A stretch of DNA of 64,000 nucleotides, taken from assembly GCF_004210375.1 (NCBI RefSeq), contig NC_134834.1, positions 41,754,264 through 41,818,263 on the forward strand, given 5' to 3'. A program made the translations under genes and the position numbers. The DNA is from Tachypleus tridentatus. Taxonomy: Eukaryota > Arthropoda > Merostomata > Xiphosura > Limulidae. Of the stretch, positions 37,834 to 49,348 are shown piece by piece (the stretch's first letter is position 1; each line of letters starts with the position of its first letter). Below the pieces are notes generated by a model, which saw nothing but the letters and a program-made list of their open reading frames with translations, had not been told where the DNA came from and made no database searches.

Positions 37834-38769
37834 AGGCAGCAGGGACGCTGCAGCGCACTACAACAGGAAGCACTGGCCACAATGGACCAAGTTCTCTGTG
37901 GGTAGGCACGATGTCAAGTGTGAGCCACTAGTGGACCTCCAGAAGGTGTTGTTCCCACCACTGTACATAAAATTGGGTCTTATTAAACAGTTTGTCACAG
38001 CTCTTGACAAGGTGTCTGCAGCCTTCAAGTACCTTCGAGACTTCTTTCCTAAGCTATTTGAGGCAAAGGTCAAAGCTGGTGTCTTCGTTGGACCACAAAT
38101 AAAGAAGATCCTGGAGTGCACAAATTCCCCAAAAAGCTCAGTAGGAAGGAAAAAAAGCTTGGGGCAGTTTTGTCGCAGTGTTTTGGGGCTTCTTGGGCAA
38201 TCACAAGGCCGAAAATTATGTGGAACTGGTTGAGGCTCTGGTGAAGAACTACGGCAAAATGGGCTGCAGGATGTCCCTGAAAGTTCATATACTTGACGTT
38301 CATCTTGATAAATTCAAGGAGAACATGGGTGCATACTCAGAGGAGCAAGGCGAGCGCTTCCACCAAGATATACTGAACTTTGAACGCCGCTACCAAGGAG
38401 TGTATAACGAAAACATGATGGGAGACTATATTTGGGGGCTGGTACGTGAAAGTGATTTACATTACAGTCGCAAATCTCGAAAAACTACTCACTTCTAAAC
38501 ATTTTTGTCCATTTTTATGTTACTTTAGTATAGATACATGTAAATCTTGATTCATATGTTGTTTTATTAAGACCTTATAGAAATGAAAGTGTGCAAATTT
38601 GCCCGTTTTTACCTAGAAAGTAAGGTAATTTCTAAATTTCATTATCCAGGTCACAAATGAAAAGTTTGTAGGGAATAATGTCCATTTTCTGTACCTTTAC
38701 AACATAAGCAATTAAGAACTAACATATACTATCCAGGAACAAAATCTGTGTTACATAGTGCTATTATTA
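37201..38769 (+). mobile_element. DNA element with about 150-bp TIRs, family not named
   Basis: Left TIR 37201-37360 and right TIR 38624-38769 are inverted, diverged copies. Shared blocks are tgacctgg.taatga, ttcctgg and the outer cacta(t)(a/g)taac next to tattatta. Between them lies one ORF on the plus strand (37571-38498). ORF plus TIRs at this size suggest a cut-and-paste element. Left half duplicated at 50914-51543. Target duplication not resolved. Confidence 0.7.
37571..38498 (+). pseudogene. ORF of the TIR element, broken and internally deleted
   Basis: Starts MASRSCKHSPD, then runs directly into ASRSLKAVLLHNGNKYPS. In my memory of this invertebrate protein family these two pieces lie several hundred residues apart, so an internal deletion is inferred. 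A TGA at 37832-37834 replaces the Trp of the usual LCLWDSRD block; the same frame then continues (HYNRKHWPQWTKFSVGRHDV) to about 38160, where an A-run shifts it. The last frame, 38178-38498, reads GFLGNHKAENYVELVEAL, MGCRMSLKVHILDVHLDKF and GERFHQDILNFERRYQG, ending RKSRKTTHF. The family is common in arthropods and other invertebrates as 'uncharacterized protein'. A transposase-like role is my inference from the TIRs. Confidence 0.75.
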
Positions 38770-41700
38770 GTCAGCTTCAGTCAGTGTGTTGTAGGCCTCG
38801 GAAGCTATAATTGTGATTAGCGCCTATTAATCGGAAAACTACAGAATCTGACCACTAATGTTTATAGATTTTGAGCATCACAAACCGTGCAACTTCAGTA
38901 AATTCCCTTTGGGCGTCATTATTTCAACATGGACATTGAACATCTGCAAGGTGTGAGAATATCAAGTCAAAATTAGTTTGTTAGTCGCGGAGATGGATCT
39001 TCGACAACGTATTCCATTATAGACCGAATGTAAGGCCCAGCATTATTTTCAAGTTTGTAAAACTGTTGTATATAACTCATTGTTTGCAATAACTTTTATT
39101 ATTGTGTTGTTTGTATATTAAAATACCTTTGTGTTAAGAATTATACAAACCATTTTATACCTTGTTGGTAAATATAATAAATATGATATATATTAATATT
39201 TAATTAATTCTAAATTCAAATTTCCGGTTATTTGAAATAGTAATACGTAACGTACATAACATAATAAATAGGACAGTGGTCCGAAATAAATTATAATACA
39301 TAACATTTTATTAACTTCGCTTTTTATATTACCATTCAGCAGCGTACTATTACTGTAGTATTGAGGTCAAATCAACCACACTGTTGCATACTTTGGCGTA
39401 TCATTAAACAAATACAGTTGTAAACTGAAGAAAACGTGTATCTTCTTACAACTCTTATACCCACAGTAACTGATTGTTGTCATTCTACGTATATGACATG
39501 TTCGTCTCCACAAGCTGGTATGCGACATAGTTATGTACGTAACAGTACTGATACGAGGTTAAATACTGTACTGATATATTCAAATTATTACATACTTTAG
39601 TAATACCCGAGGTTATTCCAAATGCACATTATGGTCTACATTTTAAATGAAACTACTACCCAAACTTTAAACAATCTAATCAAAAACACCTTAAGTGATA
39701 AAGTGGAAGCGGCCAAAAAAATCAATGCGTATGCAACTTAAAGAAATTAAATCAAAATTGCCGCCAAATTACTAGCTATACTTGTAGCACTGATTAGAAT
39801 TTTGCTGGAAATATCCCCTCAAGGTATTTTTTATTATATCTCCTAATTTTTTTGTCAACACAAACCAACAAATCACAGCAAGAAAGAATGTGATCCACAC
39901 CAGCTTTAGGATGGCAACCCTATTACATGGAACAAATCTTTAATTTACAGAATCACCCAGATTCTTTGGAATATATTGTGGCAATTTCCTCTCTAAAACA
40001 GTGTTAACAACTTCCTTTATAGTAACGCCACGCAATTTAAATTAACAGTTTCTTTTAACCATCCCCATGCAATCGGTACAGTCGTATCAAGCACCGTTAT
40101 TTTTGCTAATTGTGTAAGCTAATGTTACTGAACGTCCTTTCACCTGGAAGTTTTGTTGCTCTAAATCATTCGTCTTTAATCCGAATGACAAAAAAAAACA
40201 AAAACAACAACTTAAAAATGGTCCACTTTTACTTTCAGATAAATGTGTAGTAAAAATGTCTGATAGCTCACGTGGCTTTTTGCGTAGACGTGCGGAAATA
40301 TTTTCATCAAATTTGGACGGTTTTTGTGAATAACTTTGTACCTGTGACTTACATTTAGACCAAATGTGACCTATAACTGTAGGTCGAAAAAATCTGTCAG
40401 TGAATCAAATTTCAAAAAACAAAATCCATTAAACATGTTTTTCTACGAAATGTTTCCGTACTTTCGATGCTAAGACAAAAAAAAAAAGAAAAGAAAAAAA
40501 GAAAAACTGAATATTTTATATCCCAGGTATTTCTTAATGTAGTGTCTTGAAAATTGGTATGTGAAGTAAAAGTCCAGTACAGTACGTCCACTGAAAAACA
40601 CATTCAGAGACATAGGAGGTGGAAAAGTCACTAAAATTTAACTTACAGTATGTGTGTGTGCGCGTGTGTCCTGAAACAAGTTGGCCGCACGACACAGTAC
40701 GCGTGTCTTGAAACTCTTGGGGAGAGGTCAAAATAACATTTTCATCGTTACTTCTAACAACAGTTAGATCATGCATACCCCATCTTTTAGTTAAGCATTA
40801 AAGATTATTTCGGAAGTTCTGCACCTAGTTTTGACAAAAATATTTACAAGCTGATAAAACAACATGTAACTTATTAAATGTCCTTCAATAAATCGTTTTG
40901 TCATACTAATCATAAATAAAACCAACAAAAATATTATTTTTCTAAAGCTTACACAAACATTTCAAACATTAAACATACAGTATAGCTAGCTTATGATTAG
41001 ATGGAAATTAATGACTATGGGATATAGCGTACAATTTAAAGCAGTAGAACTGGGAAAAAAAAAACACACCTCAAGGTGTACAAGATTTGGTAAAATTCAA
41101 ACACGAAGCATATTTTTATATCTAAGTTTATAAGTTGTCATAATATTATTCTAGGTGAATTTAAATTGTCATAATTTTACCAATTTCCTTGTTCGCCTTT
41201 TGTGCGTGCGTACTTATAAATGTCAGTGTTTAATGAGGAGACTACTGAAACATATAACTACTTCAAAAATATAACAACAATTTAACAGTAGAGATTGTAG
41301 TTATAGTAATTACATAGTTTCAGCCCGTAGTATAGTCATCATCCCGCCAGTCTTTTTGAATTTAACTCTTACCCGATGATAACTTGGTGTTATGGGTCGA
41401 AATTAGTAATTACTTAAACCAAAACTCGCCTACTGCAGTGTTATTTCTGTGTTTCTAAATATCAGTTTCGAAACACACTGAAGTTCAAACTATGAGAAGA
41501 CACTGTAGTAAGTTCCTGTTGACTCTCGAAACAGGATTTTTTTTTGTAGTCTTGATGAAATAACGTTTAACATAAAAGTACACTCTACACCAAACAGTTT
41601 CTACTCCGTGAATCTCTACTTTTCTGTTTTGTGAATGATCTAGCAACCACATTTACAGAGTCACAAACGGTAATCACTTTTACGATAATTTTCTTACTAC

Positions 41701-42566
41701 AGCTTGTGTGGTCGCGATATAATTTAGTTTCCTGTTTCCTTGTAAATAAAAAAATTGTTTGTGCACTGGTTAACTAAGAGTTTTTGTTTCACTAAATTCA
41801 ACCCCTGAACCTCTTACAATGTTTCAAGATGCTATCTTAATGTTTTCCAGCAAAAATGTAGGACACATGTTAACGAACGATTTTAGCATATGATTTTTTC
41901 TAACGATGAGTCGATCTTTTATTATCATTCCAGTAAAGTTTAAAGTTCGTATAAAGTGACCAACAATTCTCACAACTCATGGATTAAAATATGATACTCA
42001 ATGGAACTTGGAAGTAATAGATATAGGAATAACAGGGAGGGTGGGTAGTAGTATTACCAATATGAGAATCTAGTTTCCGAGCTCCAAGCGATCTACACCG
42101 ACCAGAGCTGTGTGTGTGTGTGTGTGTGTGTGTACCTACTTGTGTTAGGACGAGATAAATAAACGATTTGAAAGATGTTTCGGTTCAACGTTTTATACAC
42201 AGTACATTCACCCCCTAAAGGTATATTTTAAACACGGTATAAAATATATAAAAAAGGTAGTTATATGAGCTAAAATTTTTACTTGCAAATAAAAAACTAT
42301 ATACAAACTTAGTCTTTCTAAGTCGTCATGGCGCGGCTAAAAGGAAAATAAAAAAAAGGACAACAAAGACCATTCGGTACGCTAGTTACCACGTTTTAGG
42401 TCGATAAGGACATGGTAAGTTTCTGTTACATTTTGGACCGATTCCTCCCTCCTGAATTAATTTAAGAACTGTCAAACGTTACTGATAGTATTCTAACACA
42501 AAATACTGATTTAACTCCTTTGCCTTCTTATAGTATTCCCCTTGAATATAATGCAATAACCATTCA
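38770..42566. other. No recognised gene
   Basis: AT-rich intronic DNA with A-runs and one GT microsatellite; short frames only. Confidence 0.6.
42112..42133. repeat. GT microsatellite
   Basis: About 11 GT units. Confidence 0.93.
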
Positions 42567-42622
42567 GTTTGTATGTTTTGAATTTCGCAAATGGTTACAC
42601 GAGGTCTATCTGCGCTAAGTCC
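42567..42622 (-). mobile_element. SINE family A tail fragment
   Basis: Minus-strand tail only: gaatttcgcaaatgg, acgaggtctatctgcgct. No head. Confidence 0.5.
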
Positions 42623-43097
42623 ATTTGGTTAAAACAAAAACACAGTCTGTTTTCACTGAACAAAGTATTTACACACACACAATTTCAATTTCTTACTGGT
42701 ACACTATTAGTGTCCCCCCCTCTATCCTCACGTTTTATACAAACAAACATCACTAATTTATACAGACCTAGGCTTCAAGATTAATATAGACTAACAGCCA
42801 CTAACAGAAACAAGTTAAACTATTTAAACATCATTTCAAAGCAATTTTTGGGTTGGGTTGGGCTAGCCGAAAGTCGCCAATCGACTGATGTAGTTATCGT
42901 GGCGATAACTAATTATATATCTGATTGAAAAAGATCTTCAGTGCAAATATTTCAATACAATAACACAAAAATATAAAAGCCAGTGTGATTTACATGTAAT
43001 TCCTCAAAGTTGTCATAAAACCACAAATGCATTTATTCAAGTAGAATAGTTCGATTACTATCTGCCAATTACAATTTTAGTAATGTGGATGTAGGGA

Positions 43098-43125
43098 GTG
43101 TGTGTGTGTGTGTGTGTGTGTGTGT
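43098..43125. repeat. GT microsatellite
   Basis: About 14 GT units. Confidence 0.93.
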
Positions 43126-44667
43126 TTATCATGAAAGTAAAAACATCGATTCAATTTTAAAATGTTTCTGAATCAAGCTATTTTCTATATCTTTAACCAG
43201 CGATGACTTAAAATATGAAATACATACATATTTTTCCAGTTTCGTTGTCTATAAATTTCATTATATACTTTTAGTACATACACTGACAACAATGTTAAAT
43301 CATATTTTTGTTGAAATGTAGTATTACCAAAACGCACTGGTTTTTCTATATATTACAATTTGTTAACCTAACTGATTTTTACACATAATTGTCCCATGAA
43401 CACACAATGAGTGAATTTTATGAGTAATCTTATTTTTGATTGGCTCACAAAGGAATTTAACGACGTTTGGCTGCACTTTCCTACTTCTTCGTTGTTCAAG
43501 CTTGAGTTTGCAAAATGTATTTATTTTAGTTAACTATGAAATATGAAGTTAAGGTGCACTATGGGGTGGGGGTGGTAGTAATTGCCTCGTCACTTTTAGA
43601 GACTACACTAGTACATTTTCTACTTGTCATGTAATTTTATTTGCAAGTCGTAGTTTCAGAAAAAAAAAAAAACATTACGTTTCGTAGAAAATATTTATAA
43701 AAAATTACTACATCGTAATACTTTTAAAATAGAAAACAATAAATATGATAACACAAACGTTTAATGTTTCAACAACTTTTAACGCATCCTCTAACATAAA
43801 CGTACAATTACCCCTACATATTGATATAAAAATGTTAAAAGGTTTTAAGTTATAATATCAAAATCTCATTCTTACCTTGAAAATGTTAATTTTATACCTT
43901 GTATTCATTCACCTAACGAAATAAGTAAAAATTAATGACGACCTTTTGCCATTACTTTGTCATAAGGATAGAAGTATTGCTTTGTACGACTTTCACAAAA
44001 CATTGATATTTCTGTACGAATTTATTAATAATAAACAACGTTTAAAACGCTTTTAACAGAGATACGATACAAAAATATTACACTATTATGATTAAGTCTC
44101 TATTTTTATATTTTTTGTTCGAAGACTTTAATCAAACACGCGATTACGTTAAACGCATAATATTAACATTAAAAAAAAAAGTATTTTAACAGAGAAGCAA
44201 TGGCCGTTTCACCTGGTTTAGACTACAAAAGTTTCATGCTTCGCTAGTTTTGATATAATACCCCTCCACTGTTAATTGCACTACCACTACGTCATAACGA
44301 GTAACTCGTCTGGTTCAGTTAAGTTTCAAACTTCCAAAGTATAAAATATCACGTGGCAAACAATCCCAGTTTTACACACAAGCCTACCTAGCGGTCTCTT
44401 AAATTATGTTTATTTTGTGTTATCATATCAACATGTTATATATACGCAGTGAAATTATTATAACTTAAAGAGAAACTATACCTAAACCTTAAATTTCAAT
44501 TTACTTAATTTAGTAGACAAGAGCTAGAGCTTGCTGAGCCAGAAACGAATGCTTATTCACGTTCCATATGTTTGTTCAAGAGCTTTAATTGGCTTTAAAC
44601 GGTGCTTTAAATTTCATTCACAATAAAACATACATACATAAAACACTATTGTATAATACAAACTCAC

Positions 44668-45190
44668 AAATGCAGAGACAGGCTAGAAATCGGACAGCTT
44701 CATCTGGAGGTTCACAATCTGGATACATCGGGCGTAGAACATAGAAAGAAAACGTAAGAGCCACAATAGCTTGAGAACATGGCCTAACGATCATACATTC
44801 CACCCACAAGCGAAGAAATGCGACAAATGGGCCGAATGATTCCATAATGTAGGCATAATCAGCTCCAGTTTTTGTTATCATGCATCCCAATTCTGCATAA
44901 CAATAGGCTCCAATCAAAGAAAAAATTCCACACACAACCCACACTACAATTGACATGCCTACGCTCCCCGTTCCTAAAAGAACACCTTTTGGCGAAACAA
45001 AAATACCAGATCCGATAATACTTCCGACAATCACGGTTATCCCATTGACTAAAGTCATTTTAGGCTTTAAACATATTACATCATCATCATCCTTATCATC
45101 TTTAGGTTTTTTATTGTCTCTAGTCCCTCCTTCAGTATCGTTTTTGTTCTCTCTTTGAGAAACCTCCGCGTATTTAGCTGCGTCACACAT
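44668..45190 (-). CDS. SLC7 amino-acid transporter light subunit (LAT/y+LAT type), first coding exon
   Basis: This exon encodes residues 1-174 plus one base of the next codon. The start is the ATG at 45190; the open frame runs further upstream only from a GTG. A hydrophilic cytosolic tail of about 40 residues, rich in Asp and Lys, precedes TM1. TM1 holds the family substrate-site motif GSIIGSGIFVSPKG (about 56-69). TM2 and TM3 follow, with YAELG at 98-102 and GADYAY at 109-114. Cys159 in YPDCEPPD lies where LAT proteins carry the cysteine that makes the disulfide with the SLC3 heavy chain. The exon ends at a GTGAGT donor (44667-44662), phase 1. Family knowledge: light subunits of heterodimeric plasma-membrane exchangers for neutral, or cationic against neutral, amino acids. 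Substrate class cannot be fixed from this half. Exons 2 and 3 lie far downstream on the same strand. Confidence 0.93.
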
Positions 45191-45600
45191 ATTGAATGTT
45201 GATAACAGACAGAGAGGCGAATAAAGGATGAAATATTTGAGAAAAGTACTGACAGTGCTCAGACTTTGAAGCAAGTTAGGCTCCAAGTAACACACACAGA
45301 TAGTATTTTAGCCCTTGTGTACGGTTCCAGTCGCCGGTTATTTTTGCTGGATATTGATTTCTTCTTCAACTCTTTGTTAGGCTTAATTATCTAGAAAACA
45401 TTTAACAAACATATGCTCCACTTCACAGTAGCAAACGTAACATGCCGTTCAACGTTACCTACCTAGCCGAAACCTACAACCAACAAGCTTACTACAACAC
45501 AACACATTTACTCGTAGTATAAACCGGCTACTAGCGCCAACATCCAATGCGCATGTACAGCTTTGGCACTGGTACTATTGGTTTATTTAATTTTAGCGGC
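45191..45600 (-). promoter_or_regulatory. Putative 5' UTR and promoter region of the SLC7 gene
   Basis: Position is inferred from the start codon at 45190. The stretch is less AT-rich than its surroundings. On the minus strand there is a CCAAT motif (plus-strand attgg at about 45577-45581) and a weak TATA-like TTTATAC near 45517-45523. No transcription start can be fixed from sequence, and a further non-coding exon is possible. Confidence 0.25.
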
Positions 45601-46166
45601 CTCATTGATCGTTTTAAGGCAAGTCTGTCGAGTGAGTTGAGAAAAATGATGCAATACAATGGACTATTACATGGTCATGCTATTTCGAAAATAAGTATGA
45701 CAACATAAAATAAGTTCTATATGATTGGTTTGAGATCAGATCAACAAAAACAATATAGTAATGAGTTATATTTTTAATATTAATAACTGTCGATTTGTGA
45801 TGATTATAAATAGTGCTTGCAGTGAAATTGTTATAGCTAAACGGTGTAATCAAATAAAATCGCTTCAAGACGCAACGGTGAAATAGAAACTTTTTTATCT
45901 AGTGAGTTTGGATTAAAAACTCATATTGTTGTAAATAGAGGTATTGAACCCCGGAAGTTTCGTACTTGCATTCACTAAACCCTTCGTAATTGGAAAAATA
46001 AAATATGATTTTTTTCAAATTCAAAACATAAGTAGATATTTTGTTAGTGCACGAAATGAACCATGCATCAGTTGCACACAATATCACTGTGTTCAAAGAA
46101 CAAAATCAACAAAACATAAATTTCACACAAAAACAAAAACGTAACTCAATGAATATTTACTGCAAA

Positions 46167-47964
46167 TCAATGTGACTTTTGCTGTTGCCTTTCAGAGACA
46201 AGTTTAGAAATGCGGGGCTTCACCTTGGCACGTGCCACTCTCATATCATTTTCGCAACAAAGGCTGTTCCTTTTCTTCGTTTTTATGTCTACCATCCTCG
46301 AAAAGGACTGCTCGCAAAGATACGTTGTAACAAACGGTGTGAGTATCTCAAGGGCTTTCTTAGCAATAAGAGGGTACGCTATGATTTGGTGACACCAAAA
46401 CGTTGAGAGCGTTGTTGTTTTGAAAAGTTGCTGTTAAACCTGGCTCTGCTGAAGTTCAATGATTTCGTCGAGGTATTCTTTATTGACATCTGCTGTCGCA
46501 ACACTAAACGTGAACGGCTGTCTCACCCATGCTGGATATTACTCTCTGGTAGGGAAGTATCCGTCGAGAATCTTTGCGAGCTCATCTAAGTGCATGGCAA
46601 TTGCTTGCTTCAGTTTCCCGGGGATAGAAATGTCTCCGATTTCAGACACATCTTCGATCTTACTTACACAGTCGTCCAGCAGGGGAAAGTTTGCGAAGTT
46701 ATCATTCTCTGTTTGTCGTTTACATAACGGTAGCTTTTTTTGAAAAGCCTTCAGGTTTTCTTCCGTTTCGATGATGTTGACTCCACTGCCCTGCATCTGT
46801 TGATTGAGAGCATTGAAGATATCGGCCATGTACGCCAAAATGAGAATGAACTCAGATTTTTTGAAGCAATCTGCATGACAATGTTGGTGCTCTCGCAAAA
46901 ACAAGGCTAATTCCACACGCATGGCAAAAACACGATTCAACACCTTTCGTTAGAATGGTACAGAAGTACCTCGAATTCAGAGCCCATTACATTACACAGC
47001 TCTTTGAAGATGCGGTGCTTCAGGGCACTATTACGTACAAAGTTCACACATTCCACTTCAATTTTTAACACTTCTGCCAGTTTTGAAGACAAGGTTTTTG
47101 TTGCCAACGCATGCCTGTGCAGAACACAGTGCGTTACAATGATATGTGGTGCATCGGCTTTCACCAGCGCACTAAAACCAGAGTTTCGTCCCAGCATGAC
47201 TGGAGCTCCATCCGAACAAACTGCAGAAACCATATCCCACGAAAGATCGTTGTCTGTGAAGAAGTCATCCACAAGTTTCTTCACGTCGGCTGCCTTAGTT
47301 GTTGTTGTTGTAAGAGGCTTACAAAATAAAAAAAATCTTCTTTTATCTCGTCGTTCTTCACATAACGCACGAATACAAAAGCTGGCTTAGATTGGGAACG
47401 TCTGTGGTCTCGTCGAGTTGGAGGCTGAATTTTGCTGGGCTTGAAATCAGATCTGCAACTACTTGAGCCAAGACATCTTGGCATCAAGACATCGCTCATG
47501 TCCTCTATTCTGCTGCTGATGGTGTCATTTGTTGGAGGAATTTGGGATAACTTATTTTCAGCAGCTTTTCCCAGCATGATATTCGCCATCCTTAACGCAG
47601 ATGGTTTTACGAGTGCTTCATCAATGGTGTGTGGTTTGCCCTGCTTTGCGATCAAGTACGCAACTTCATACGATGCTGTGAGGATAGATTTGTGGATGGG
47701 TACAAAGCCGAGAACAGGCAAAGTAGCCTTTTCATCGAACCTGGCTCTCTTTACCTTGAATTCAGCAAGCGTCGTGTTCTTGTATTTCCCATCTCCATGC
47801 AGCTTTAGCGAGAGTTCACTTAGTTTTGCCGGTGCTAGACTAGAATTGTTCAACTTCGCATTACAAATCATGCATTGAGAACACCGACTTCCAACATGTT
47901 CCATTATACACGTGAATCCATATAGTACGTATTCGTCCGACCACTTTCTGTTTTTGCTCGACAT
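46167..47964 (-). pseudogene. ZBED5-like hAT transposase, broken
   Basis: Near full length on the minus strand. The segment 47964-47281 starts MSSKNRKWSDEYVLYGFTCI and carries a degraded BED finger (CSQCMICNAK, one His lost), then ILTASYEVAYLIAKQGKPHT and VFVRYVKNDEIKEDF. A T-run near 47330 shifts the frame. The segment 47284-46937 has DDFFTDNDLSWDMVSAVCSD and THCVLHRHALATK, hAT catalytic-domain blocks. The usual R-W-L-S-R-G block is lost in a short deletion near 46950. 46943-46539 follows (AYMADIFNALNQQMQG). After a stop, the C-terminal hAT dimerisation block, YPLIAKKALEILTPFVTTYL, is read near 46370-46310, and the frame ends at the TGA 46169-46167. At least two stops and two frame changes make it inactive. 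Confidence 0.9.
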
Positions 47965-48221
47965 AGTTAGTATGAAGGGATTGAAAGATTAGAAAAAAAA
48001 TCACAAATGACGCACAATTACTACAGTCATAAGTCGACTGCTAGGCGCACGAAGTTCCCTGCAGCACAGATATTAAGGCCAAGTGATGTGACGTGTCAGC
48101 CGCAGCCAATGATGGCCAAGTGGAGCATGACGTCACGAATCATACGAGTGGGGTGAACGGAACGGACACACACACAGTGTGTGTGGCTTGACCTCCGCCA
48201 AACCCTGAAACTGACTCACCG

Positions 48222-48261
48222 AACCCCTGGGGTTCGATTGAACCCAGGTTAAGAACCATTG
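48222..48261 (-). repeat. Probable terminal inverted repeat of the hAT element
   Basis: Read on the minus strand it begins caatggttcttaacctggg, the usual outer end of ZBED-type hAT elements, about 260 bp upstream of the transposase start. The matching end below 46167 was not found with certainty, so the left limit of the element is unknown. Confidence 0.55.
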
Positions 48262-48481
48262 AAACAGACTGAAGTCTACTTACAGTCTTACAACTATCGT
48301 AAATCGACAGTCACTGCTATTAAATATACAACTTGTCATTATGTTATCCTTGTTTTGAGATCAGAAAAAATTGACAAAGTCAAATGAATTAAATAATAAT
48401 ATGAAACTTCTTATTTAATTTATTTTATTTTATCAAATTTACAATATTTATTTTATAAAGGAATGTGTTTTCTCTTTTTTT

Positions 48482-48765
48482 AATTTCGCGCAAAACTACA
48501 AGAGGGCTATCTGCGCTAGCCGTCTCTAATTTTGCAGTGTCGCGGGATGGAATCCCCGTCGCACCAAACATGCTTACTCTTTCAACCGTGGAAGCGTTAT
48601 AATGTGACGGTCAATCCCACTATTCGTTGGTAAAAGAGTAGCCCAAGAATTGGAGGTGGGTGGTGATGACTAGATGCCTTCCATCTAGTCTTACACTTCT
48701 AAATTAGAGACGGCTAGCGCAAATAGCCCTCGTGTAGCTTTGCGCGAAATTCAAAACAAACCAAA
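48482..48765. mobile_element. Composite SINE family A: inverted tail fused to a forward copy
   Basis: 48482-48540 is a minus-strand tail (ttcgcgcaaaactacaagag, ctgcgctagccgtctctaat). At 48541 it switches to a plus-strand copy starting within the tRNA head (cgcgggatggaatccccg), with full body and tail to 48765. The two tails therefore face each other as an inverted pair. Confidence 0.85.
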
Positions 48766-49029
48766 TCCTTCACAAAAATTCTAACTTGTTTTATTAGGTG
48801 TTAATTAACTTGTCCATTTCAAGAACATACATATATATATACATATATACGCATATATATGTGTGTTTATTCCATTTATCAACTGCAGATATGATTTTTT
48901 TAAAAGAAAGATACAATTGCAAATATGCATGTGCATATAAATGTAAATTTAAACAAATTTTTTTAATTAAAAAGGGAAAGCATTTGTTAGTTAAGATGTT
49001 GATATTCGTCAAATTTCGTTTGAATAGAT

Positions 49030-49149
49030 TCTGTGTGTGTTTTATTATAACACAGCCGTATTGGGCTATCTGCTGAATGCACCGAGGGGAATCGAACCCC
49101 TGTTTTTAGCGTTGCAAATCCGTAGACTTACCACTGTACTAGAGGGGAC
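49030..49149 (-). mobile_element. tRNA-like SINE, family B
   Basis: Contains attgggctatctgctgaatg, ggaatcgaacccctgttttt and gtagacttaccactgtacta. It ends 34 bases before the left 160-bp direct repeat. Confidence 0.8.
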
Positions 49150-49182
49150 AAATAGATTCTGACATTTACATCTTCCAGGAAC

Positions 49183-49342
49183 CTTATTTTCATTCCAGAC
49201 CGTTGTAGGGATTTCCCGCAACGTTTACAAATGGGCCAGAGACGCCCAGAAGGCTAAAGGGCTTTTTTTCGGGGAGATTGAACAAAGGAAAATACTTTAA
49301 CGAAACAAAAACACACTAACGATTTCATTAAAATGTTTGGTA
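49183..49342 (+). repeat. Left 160-bp direct repeat bracketing duplication copy 2
   Basis: Begins cttattttcattccagaccg and ends attaaaatgtttggta. Matches 51550-51710 with about eight differences. Not found beside duplication copy 1. Confidence 0.93.
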
Positions 49343-49348
49343 AAAGTC

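Larger units (their letters stand above)
28418..44667 (-). other. Intron 1 of the SLC7 transporter gene (16.2 kb)
   Basis: Bounded by a GTGAGT donor and a TTTGTAG acceptor. It holds a hAT MITE, an IR/DR Tc1 element, a TIR element with a broken ORF, one copy of a segmental duplication, SINE fragments and several CA/GT microsatellites, listed separately. Between these the DNA is AT-rich and I recognise no host coding sequence, in particular at 28421-30180, 31630-33060, 34485-35610 and 38770-42560. Confidence 0.88.

Noticed and set aside
37858..38303. Minus-strand ORFs in the TIR element
   Set aside because: Antisense to the recognisable plus-strand ORF.
44955..45158. Plus-strand ORF of 67 codons
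   Set aside because: Antisense to SLC7 exon 1.
45191..45295. N-terminal extension of the SLC7 frame by 35 codons
   Set aside because: Opens with GTG, and the first ATG in frame is at 45190; animal genes rarely start at GTG, and family members begin with a hydrophilic tail as seen from 45190.
47004..47878. Plus-strand ORFs of up to 148 codons
   Set aside because: Antisense to the ZBED-like hAT transposase, which carries the conserved motifs.
48798..49076. ORFs rich in Tyr/Ile on both strands
   Set aside because: Arise from the TATA/CATA simple repeat at 48828-48860.
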